From positions 120,265 to 184,264 of the forward strand of contig VSDK01015536.1 of NCBI GenBank assembly GCA_009767595.1: DNA of 64,000 bases, in the 5' to 3' direction. Both the position numbers and the translations under genes were made by a program. The notes below the pieces were generated by a model. The model was given only the letters and a program-made list of their open reading frames with translations, did no database searches and was not told the origin of the DNA. The stretch comes from Symbiodinium kawagutii. Taxonomy: Eukaryota; Sar; Dinophyceae; Suessiales; Symbiodiniaceae. Shown one piece after another: positions 46,913 to 55,000 of this stretch; the first letter of the stretch is position 1; each line of letters begins with the position of its first letter.

Positions 46913-49900
46913 CTACGCTCTTGCCAAGCGCTCGTCGAGCTTTGCGCAAGGCAGCGCCAAGAGTGCCCCACCAGCACGAGTAGCAGGGGAACGAAGATGT
47001 TGACCAAACCAAGATTCAATAATGCCAAGACGTCTCTCAGGCCAACTGACCATGAAACAACCAGCATGCAAACAGATGACATCACTAACCGGACGACCAA
47101 ACCGACGAACAAGTTCAGTACCAAAACCATTCAAAATCGCGGTCAACACCTTGGTCCACCAGCGGCAACGAACTTTGAAGTTGATTGGCCGCACCGCTGC
47201 GTGAGGATCAAACATTATCCAACTACCATTTTGGTAAATCGGGCCACAATTCCCAGTGGTGAGTTGAAAATCTAAGAACAAATGATAGCAAGAAATCCAA
47301 CCAAACACACAACCATCAGCACCCATCACCCTTTCATTCTGAACAACATCCAACCAATCCTGAACAAGAGCAATGTAAGGCAAACCGTAAGAAATCGTGA
47401 GCCCTGGGGGTGGTGAACCATGCCAACACCACGGATCTGCTTCGACCTGTTCCATGCACTTTGGCACAGACTCACCCGTCCCATCATCAACTGCAGCTTC
47501 AGCATGAGTCGAACACTTGAAGACTTCCTGGCTGATTCGCAGAAGTGTCTTTTGGATTTGACGATTCCGACCTCGGCACTTGTAGACATCATCAACGTGT
47601 TGAGCATGCCTGAGTTGAACATCATCAGGCCTGTCAAGATTCGCTCGCACAGCTGTGCGATCAGCAAAGCCATTGAGCCAAGCATCAGCTCTGGGGTCAG
47701 AACCGGGGTCTTGATGTGAGCGGATGTGCTCAATGGAGTGACGGGCCGGATTCAAAGCCCTTGCAAGCCGCCCCCACAAGTCGCTGTTCGGCATGTTGGG
47801 CCTGACAAGGCCTCCTCGGCAAAGACGACGAAACCCCTTCACAACTGCCTCGTTGTCACAGACCAAATGGATGGAAGCATCGGAGACGTTCGCAATTTCA
47901 ACACTCATGACCACCGCATACAGCTCAGCACGAAACGAAGTCTGAATCAGGCCTGGCAACGGCCCTTTGGCAATGACAGTCGGAGAGCCAACAAAGGCCA
48001 CCACCGCCCACGCAGCATAGCGGATCTGAGGGTCCTGCTGATGAAAGCAACTACCATCAGTGAAAATGCGAAGGTTCGCGCCTCTTGGCAAAAGCACAGC
48101 ATTGCGAATGTCGAATTGAGGAACCTCACAAAGGTACCCCCACCACCAGTGCAAGTTCGCTGGAAGCAAGGACCATCCATATGCAGTTAGCACCTCAGGA
48201 AGTGTGGGGAGGCAATCCCACACCTCCTTGTCAAGATCCTCACGCAGGGGAGCAAACGCATCACATTGCCAGAACCGGTGATAACGTCCATCTTCACATG
48301 GGCAGAAGTGACACAACCCTTCATTCTCAGTCCAATGAGCAGCAAAATCCCCAGTGAAAAATGCGCCATTCAACAATGTACGAAAGGTGCCAGCATCCTG
48401 ATGGGACAGCATGTTAACCCACCGACGAGTGTCCTCCACATCCACCATGGCAAACTGTTGCATACCCTGTCGGTGACAAACGGTCTGTGCAACAACTTGG
48501 TACCACGCTTGTTCTGCTCGAAACAACAGCTCCTGAAAGGATACCTCAAAGAGATCAAAGGTACCAAACGCATCTTGCAAAACTCCTGTATCTGTAACCG
48601 ACCACCCCAAAGCATGAAGTCTAGCAACCAGAGTGTGAGTAACACTGTTTTTGGGAGCATCAGACCATCCTTGAGCAACTTCAACCATCATGGAGCGAAC
48701 ATGGCCCGGAGTACCACAGTCCCGAACTGACCGCAATGTCTGTTGGATAATCCAGAACTCAGGATCCGTAGTGGCAGATTCAATGCAACTCAAGTGAATG
48801 ATGCCACTGACCCCAGCTCCGTCGGCATTGATGCCCTTCATGGCGCCTGTCCGGAGCGACAACAGGTGAGCTCCTGAAATGGTCGTCGAGGCCACCCCAT
48901 GCAAGCCCCGGGGCCAGGCGGCAGTTCTCACAGCCCTGACCTTCATGTGATAAGGACTGGCAGAGCGTCGAAGGGATTCCCACAACCGATGCAGTTGATC
49001 AAGGCGAGCAACCAATTCCCTGTTAGTATGTCTCTTGCTCAACTGAACATGTGCTCCCAAGTTCTTTGCGCACTGGACCACACGGTAACCCCCCGTTCGC
49101 AGAGCTTTGCGGGTGCCAGGATCAAGCGACCATGAACAGGATTTAGCAGGATCGAGTAGGAGATCAACCTGCTGCGCGAAGGCTTCCAACCTGACCCAAG
49201 CACGATCAAGCCACGAAGAATCTGTACCAATGACCTGCCAGTCATCAACGTAGGTCAGAGTTCGAATCGGTCCTTTCAATGCATCCATCCAAAAGTGGAA
49301 GATACTATCAACGAAAATCATCGCCAGGCAACTCAAAGAGCAACCTTCAGGGAATCCGGTCACTCCAGTGACCCCTGGACTCATCTGATGGCGGAGGTCA
49401 AAGTGACGAACCAGTTGTGAAAGGGCCCCTGTCCATGCAAGCAAGGTCGGTGGTGGAACTCCAAACATAGCAGCAACCTCCATAACTACCAACCGAGGCA
49501 GATGATTAAACGCCTTCTGCAAATCAACAAAGAAACCTCCGACATGGTCACCTCGAGAGAAGGCCTCTTCAACAATCCAAGTCAGTTGTGCCCAAACCTG
49601 TCCTGCATGACGCGCAGGGCGACTACCATAGAGGTCATCTGGAAGCTGTTGGTTAAGTACCTGCAGGATATGCTTGGTATGCCAGGACCCCCACAGGCGA
49701 TAGAGAACGCTCAACACCGTGATGGGTCGGAATGACATGGCACCAGTGGGCAAATCAGTTTTGGCGAGGGAGACCACACGTCCTGTGACTAACTGTCGTG
49801 GCCACCGCCCTGTTGTTTCCGCATGCTGGAAAAACTTGCAAAAGTGTTGGAGATTCCGGGAGGACTGAGCCTGCAGGTCACTGACTCGAACTCCATCAAG

Positions 49901-51985
49901 GCCACAGGATGTTTTCTTGGTCTTCTTTGCCACAAGCTGTCCCAAGCTATGTCCATCCAAGGAGATCCTCTCAATCGGCACAGCGTGAACATGAGCACGA
50001 GCGAAGTCAAGGATTTGATTCCACTGTGAATGGGGGACATCAAAATGACGGTTCCACCTTTCTGACCAACTTGTTTCAAACTCAGCAAAAAGTTCTTCAA
50101 TGCGTCCACAAAACCTTGTCTGAGTCAACTGATCGCCAACCTGAATGTCAACAGCATCAGTCCAAATGCTATCATGTTCAAGGTGGATCACATTCACTCG
50201 GTTGCCTCTGCAGTAAACCGGCTGTGCAGGGTCCAGGGGAATCGCTCCATCACACACAATCTGCCGGGTGTCAGCTTCAAAGGATTCAACCTTGCAGGTG
50301 AGAGGTTTGAGAAGAAGATCAACTGAGCCTGCCTGGGGAGCTCGAATATCTTTGAATACCAGGTTAGGGTTTTCCGCCCTGCGAACCTTGGCATATTCAT
50401 GCCGCACCGACCTGAGTTGCTTCTCAAGGGCACGAACAGCCAGGTGGAACGATTGGAAGATCGCTAGTGCAGTGTCTGCATCAGGGGGATGGTCACTAAG
50501 AACCGCAGGGGCACCAACTACCTTATGTTCCGACTGGGCATACCACGCATCGAAGGAGGGATGAAACCCTTTGGCCCGCCGGATCGTGGACCATAACATC
50601 ACATGCTGGATTTGGTTGTCACTTGTGGGAACTTTTCGAGTCAAGGCTGCAGCACTACGATGAAAACTCTGGAGTCGTCGGAGTTGTTTGAACCACCTGC
50701 AATGCTTCAACGATGGGCACAAACAGTCAGGAGTGACTTCACCCAGGCGGGAGTTACGTATGGGTGCATGCTGAACTCCAACCAGCTTCTTGGGATGGCA
50801 TCTCCTCCCCCGTCCTTTGGCAGTAGGGGGGATTGCAGGGTCGATTGCAGCGGCAGCTTGCTCAAGTCTGGCCCAGACCTCTGGATATGCCTGAGAACTG
50901 GGCAGTCCACTGGGGAACTCAACATCAGGATCAAAATGGCTAGGCCACTCACAGGGACCTGGCATCGGCCAAACAAATCGAGGGACATCTGAGGTATGCC
51001 CACGAAACGTTCCACTCAGGGGGGAGTGGTCAGGCCAGGCTTCATGATCAACAAAGACACCTGTCAAAAGTGCTTGAAGCTCCACACTTACATAGACAAA
51101 GTCTCTGCGATTGCATCCCTTGCAAGTCGGCTGTGGAGGAACCCCCCACCTGGCTTCTGCAATCGACTGCAGATCTGCAAAACCTGCTTGTTCAAGTTTC
51201 CTCTGAGCAGCAACCTGATTGGGAAATAGGTTGAAGTCACCAGCAACAATGCGGCAACCATGCGACAAGTGTGCAACTTGATCTACCAAACATGTGAGCA
51301 GGATGTCATTGTGTTCCTCACTGTGAGGGTACGCACTACTATCCGGAATGCCGTAGAAAGTGCCCATTGTCAACCACAAGTCCCCAATCAACGTAGCAGT
51401 GACATTGATGCGACTGGTTTCATGGAGATCAGCATGCCATCCATGATTCAAGGACCGAGTGGGGTACTTGCTCAACGTCGCGACCCCTCTCCATTGTCCT
51501 GAGAGGGTCTTATCTGAACGTGTGGGGACAGGATACCCAGAAGCAAGGTACTTGAACGGTGACCCGGCAGCATGCAAACCAGCTCTAAAAGAGTGCAAGG
51601 CCCTGGTCGAAAGATGCGTTTCGGAGACACACCACACATCCCCGTAGGCCATGAGGTGACCAACCTGAGAAGCTTTGCCGTTCAACCCGCTGGGGTTAAA
51701 ACAGCCTACCACAAACTGTCCTTCATTGTCACCACAAGGGCCCGGGTGAGAGGCCTCACCAATGCGCACCAAAAACAAAACCTGGATCCACCTGACAAAC
51801 AAAGGGAATTGCAACCTGGACAACTGCACCTTCATGCCAGGGGCTCGCTTCTTGGAACACGGTCTCGCTTCATGGGCACTCATGCCAATGAACATGACCA
51901 CAACCCAAATGCCAACTAGCCCAAACATGATAGCAAACCATGGGCTCCAGGAGCAGCCACAAACCTGGAAAATGGCAAGTAACAT
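46913..51985 (-). CDS. LINE ORF2: APE endonuclease, reverse transcriptase, zinc motif, RNase H
   Basis: 1,690 residues. It should nick target DNA, copy the element RNA by target-primed reverse transcription and remove RNA. Residues 92-330 are an APE-type endonuclease: CFNPSGLNGK (N97), SETHL (E122), AGDFN (D250, N252), WPDHSPLSG (D319, H320). Reverse transcriptase is about 680-1000: SFRPITVLSVLYRLW, motif A FVDLQKAFN (D821), motif B GFPEGCSLS (877-885), motif C YVDD (912-915). A C-x2-C-x7-H-x4-C zinc motif follows (C1225, C1228, H1236, C1241). RNase H is about 1305-1450: FTDGS (D1310), RAELYAV (E1354), VCDNEA (D1377), IRSHQ (H1424), NGFADRTA (D1442). All catalytic residues are present. The first 90 residues hold two hydrophobic stretches and a 2A-like RIGEASHPGP. 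The start is uncertain because the frame is continuous with ORF1 except for one TGA. Confidence 0.95.
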   Translation of the reverse strand: MLLAIFQVCGCSWSPWFAIMFGLVGIWVVVMFIGMSAHEARPCSKKRAPGMKVQLSRLQFPLFVRWIQVLFLVRIGEASHPGPCGDNEGQFVVGCFNPSGLNGKASQVGHLMAYGDVWCVSETHLSTRALHSFRAGLHAAGSPFKYLASGYPVPTRSDKTLSGQWRGVATLSKYPTRSLNHGWHADLHETSRINVTATLIGDLWLTMGTFYGIPDSSAYPHSEEHNDILLTCLVDQVAHLSHGCRIVAGDFNLFPNQVAAQRKLEQAGFADLQSIAEARWGVPPQPTCKGCNRRDFVYVSVELQALLTGVFVDHEAWPDHSPLSGTFRGHTSDVPRFVWPMPGPCEWPSHFDPDVEFPSGLPSSQAYPEVWARLEQAAAAIDPAIPPTAKGRGRRCHPKKLVGVQHAPIRNSRLGEVTPDCLCPSLKHCRWFKQLRRLQSFHRSAAALTRKVPTSDNQIQHVMLWSTIRRAKGFHPSFDAWYAQSEHKVVGAPAVLSDHPPDADTALAIFQSFHLAVRALEKQLRSVRHEYAKVRRAENPNLVFKDIRAPQAGSVDLLLKPLTCKVESFEADTRQIVCDGAIPLDPAQPVYCRGNRVNVIHLEHDSIWTDAVDIQVGDQLTQTRFCGRIEELFAEFETSWSERWNRHFDVPHSQWNQILDFARAHVHAVPIERISLDGHSLGQLVAKKTKKTSCGLDGVRVSDLQAQSSRNLQHFCKFFQHAETTGRWPRQLVTGRVVSLAKTDLPTGAMSFRPITVLSVLYRLWGSWHTKHILQVLNQQLPDDLYGSRPARHAGQVWAQLTWIVEEAFSRGDHVGGFFVDLQKAFNHLPRLVVMEVAAMFGVPPPTLLAWTGALSQLVRHFDLRHQMSPGVTGVTGFPEGCSLSCLAMIFVDSIFHFWMDALKGPIRTLTYVDDWQVIGTDSSWLDRAWVRLEAFAQQVDLLLDPAKSCSWSLDPGTRKALRTGGYRVVQCAKNLGAHVQLSKRHTNRELVARLDQLHRLWESLRRSASPYHMKVRAVRTAAWPRGLHGVASTTISGAHLLSLRTGAMKGINADGAGVSGIIHLSCIESATTDPEFWIIQQTLRSVRDCGTPGHVRSMMVEVAQGWSDAPKNSVTHTLVARLHALGWSVTDTGVLQDAFGTFDLFEVSFQELLFRAEQAWYQVVAQTVCHRQGMQQFAMVDVEDTRRWVNMLSHQDAGTFRTLLNGAFFTGDFAAHWTENEGLCHFCPCEDGRYHRFWQCDAFAPLREDLDKEVWDCLPTLPEVLTAYGWSLLPANLHWWWGYLCEVPQFDIRNAVLLPRGANLRIFTDGSCFHQQDPQIRYAAWAVVAFVGSPTVIAKGPLPGLIQTSFRAELYAVVMSVEIANVSDASIHLVCDNEAVVKGFRRLCRGGLVRPNMPNSDLWGRLARALNPARHSIEHIRSHQDPGSDPRADAWLNGFADRTAVRANLDRPDDVQLRHAQHVDDVYKCRGRNRQIQKTLLRISQEVFKCSTHAEAAVDDGTGESVPKCMEQVEADPWCWHGSPPPGLTISYGLPYIALVQDWLDVVQNERVMGADGCVFGWISCYHLFLDFQLTTGNCGPIYQNGSWIMFDPHAAVRPINFKVRCRWWTKVLTAILNGFGTELVRRFGRPVSDVICLHAGCFMVSWPERRLGIIESWFGQHLRSPATRAGGALLALPCAKLDERLARA
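51737..51775 (-). other. 2A-like segment at the N-terminal edge of ORF2
   Basis: Residues 71-83 of ORF2 read FLVRIGEASHPGP, directly after a hydrophobic stretch and ten residues before the endonuclease. 2A ribosome-skipping peptides end in D-x-E-x-N-P-G-P and occur at the same place in some LINEs of trypanosomes and sea urchins. Here P-G-P and an upstream acidic residue are present, but the invariant Asn is His and the spacing is one residue longer, so activity is doubtful. Confidence 0.4.
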
Positions 51986-52006
51986 GACTGCACCCAGCCC
52001 ACACCA

Positions 52007-52009
52007 TCA
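52007..52009 (-). other. Single in-frame TGA separating ORF1 and ORF2
   Basis: ORF1 ends ATG AGT TGA TGG. After the TGA, seven sense codons in the same frame lead to the first ATG of ORF2 at 51985. No other stop occurs in this frame from 56977 to 46916. Confidence 0.97.
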
Positions 52010-55000
52010 ACTCATGGTATCATCTTCTGAGTCCTCACGTGAGCGCTTCTGGATGAGGGAACGGATCTGCTGCATCTGTGTCTGGAACATCGCAGAAATG
52101 TCCTGTTTCTGACTCTCAATGGAACCTTGGAGCTGGTTGCCCTGGGAATGCAGCTGCGATTCAAGGGAGGAAAGTCGATGTTGCTGGCGTGCATCAGCTT
52201 CACGGACTTGTGTCTCCAAAGTCACATGCTTGGTCATCATAGTTTGCATCTGCACCTCCAGGTTTTGAAGGCGGTCTTGAGTGGATTGCACATCGGGGAT
52301 CTTAGCGAGCACAGCTTGTTCAAGTTGTGATTCAATCCTCTTGAGTGACTCCGACGGGGGTGCAGCATCAACCGCCATTGGTCGTTGCCAAGGGTCCGTA
52401 CCTCCATTCACCCAAGGATCAACCTTGGTGCCTTTGTCTGCATTGGTAGCACCACATAGAGCCAGCGTTGCAGGTGCCGCAACTGGATGTGACGATTCCG
52501 TTTTGTCCTTTTCCAGGTGTTTGTGCTTCGTCACCACAACATCCCCGTGTCCCATCTTCAGGAGATTCTGGGGGGGTTCAGTAAGTGCATGAATGACCCA
52601 CATTGCACCTTTCCCAGGCTGCGACGACACAGGCTGAATGGGTTTGGTGTCCCATCCAAAAGTCTGCAATGCTTTGCAGATACTGGCTCGATCGCTCCCA
52701 TACGGCAAGGGACCTACGATGAACTGCAAACGTTGCCCTCCTGCGAGGTACACACTGTCTGGACGGATGCGCGAGTGAATGTTGGCAGCATCACATGACT
52801 TGGTCCGCAATCCACGCCTGTCTCCAGTTCGGGCAAGGCCAATGATTTCTGGGTTGAGCTGCTTTTGTCGAAGCATCTCCGCCTTGGTGATCTTGGGCAT
52901 CCACACAATGGAAAAGCCACCAGCTATGTCTTTGCCGTCGTCACTGCGGGGTTCACAGTATATTCCTCCTTTGCCGCTGCATTGAAGCAAAGGCAACAAC
53001 AGCTCATTCGGCACTCTCACACACACCGTAAAGATCTCAGCCGTGGCAGCAGGCTCTGGACGGAACCCTGGACGCAAATACTGTCTGCGCCACACGTCCA
53101 ACATGGCCGACTTCATGTTGAGTCGGTTTGGGTTGTGCCACTTTGGACAACCGCAGTTGGCAGCCTCGCACAAGACCAGAAGTGGGAACTGGCTACACAC
53201 ATATTTCAAGGGGGCTTGTGCAATCAGAGACCAGTCTTCAACCTCATCTTTGTAGATCATCAACTTCAGGGTTGCCACTTCAACCGTTGCAACACTGACC
53301 AGCGTCTTCTCAACAGACTTCTCGACAAAGCCCTGGCCAATCTGAACAACCGTGACATCCAGCAATATCGGTTCATTGTCCACACTGCATCGGCATGGAA
53401 GTGTGATGGATGTCTGAGCGAGGCTTGTGGGAAACGTCTTCGGGAGTCCAGAAACAATCACCAGTGCAAGCGGACACTTGCTGACAACCTGATTGGCTCT
53501 CAAGTACGCCTCTGCCTCGACCAAGGTAGTCAAAACATATCCTTCAGCAATGGGACCTATTTGGCTCAGCTCTAATCGATTGAGTGGTGCACCATCAAAG
53601 CTGAAAGTACCCTGAGGAACCTGTAACTTCGACGGGTCCAAAGTCAGCTGTGGTTTGGGTGCAATCTGTGGTGTCTTCTTCTTGGGCGGTCGACGATTGC
53701 CACCATTTGCATCGATCTTGCTTTGCAACTCAGTAGGCAACAAAAATTGGAAACGAGCCTGGTTACCCAAGCTCTTCAGTTGACGCCAAGGATCTTTGAA
53801 CGAGAATGCCTGGGTGATGCCTTTGGCTCCAATGGCATTCATGGCTGCACTGACACGCTTATCACTGACCTCTGGAGGCACACCTTTTTCTTCGAGCAGC
53901 AATTTCAACTGCTGTTCCGCATGTGCATGGGGTCCTGCAGCCCAAATCCATGGTCTGGCACATGTGGCAAATGAGCCGAGAGCATCAAGAAACATCTCAC
54001 GAAACTTGTTGTGAAAGAATGCAGCCTCACTGTCAACCACCGGCAATCTCCAACTAAACAGTTTGTGCATAAGGAAAGCGATGGCCAAAGCACCACAACG
54101 ACCTTGGTGTATGAACATGCGATGGTCTCTTTGGATTTGAGGTGTGCCTGTCGACCCCAGAATCGTTGCAAAGGCACACAAAACCGGCCAAAGAGGGACA
54201 TGATCAGCATCTTGAGCATCCCATGTGTGAACTTGAAGCTGTTGGTTTTCAACCCAAAGGAACAGTGGGACCCAGTGACCCCCAACAGGCGCCACCATCA
54301 TCACACAGTCGACACCGTCACGGCAAAAGGTTGAGCACCAATTGTGTACATCATGATTTCCACATGCAAGCCAACCTCGGACAATCAAAGGATCCACAAA
54401 AGCAACATGCCTGAACTTGCGGGAGATTCCAGCCTTACGATTCTTCACACCTTCATGGAAATGCTGTTGCAAACGAGCAAGGTGCCAACGGATTTCATCA
54501 TCTGCCCAGAGCAGATGCTGGTTTTGCAAAACTTCTTTGCGTTCCTCAACTGGAATGGCTTGAGAAAGCAACCCTTCCAAGGGTCCAACGGTGGTCACAA
54601 CAGGTCCTCCAAGTCGCAAGAGCGATTCGGCATCAAGCTGCTTCAAGTGAGATACCGAGACACGCACCGCATGGGTACCTCCATCGCCAGTACCATCACC
54701 AGTCCTACAACCAGGCATTAGGAAGGGGAGTGGCCTGGATTCCCCATGAAGACCATCATCGGGCATTAGGCAGGGGAGTTGCCCGGATTCCCCAGAAGAA
54801 ACTTCGCCTGCCACTGCACCTTCGGGCATTAGGACGGGGAGTTGCCCGGATTCCCCATTACGTTCACCTGCCACACCACCAGCAAGTGCCACACCATCAT
54901 CAGCAGGTACTGAATCAGCTTCTGTAGTAGGAGCCATGGATTCGCCATCAACAGGCTCGTCTGGAACCTCATCGCCTGCCACGCCTTCGGGCATTAGGAG

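Noticed and set aside
46909-47733. Several frames on both strands inside the LINE ORF2 region
   Set aside because: Shadows of ORF2. Only the 1,690-codon frame has domain motifs.
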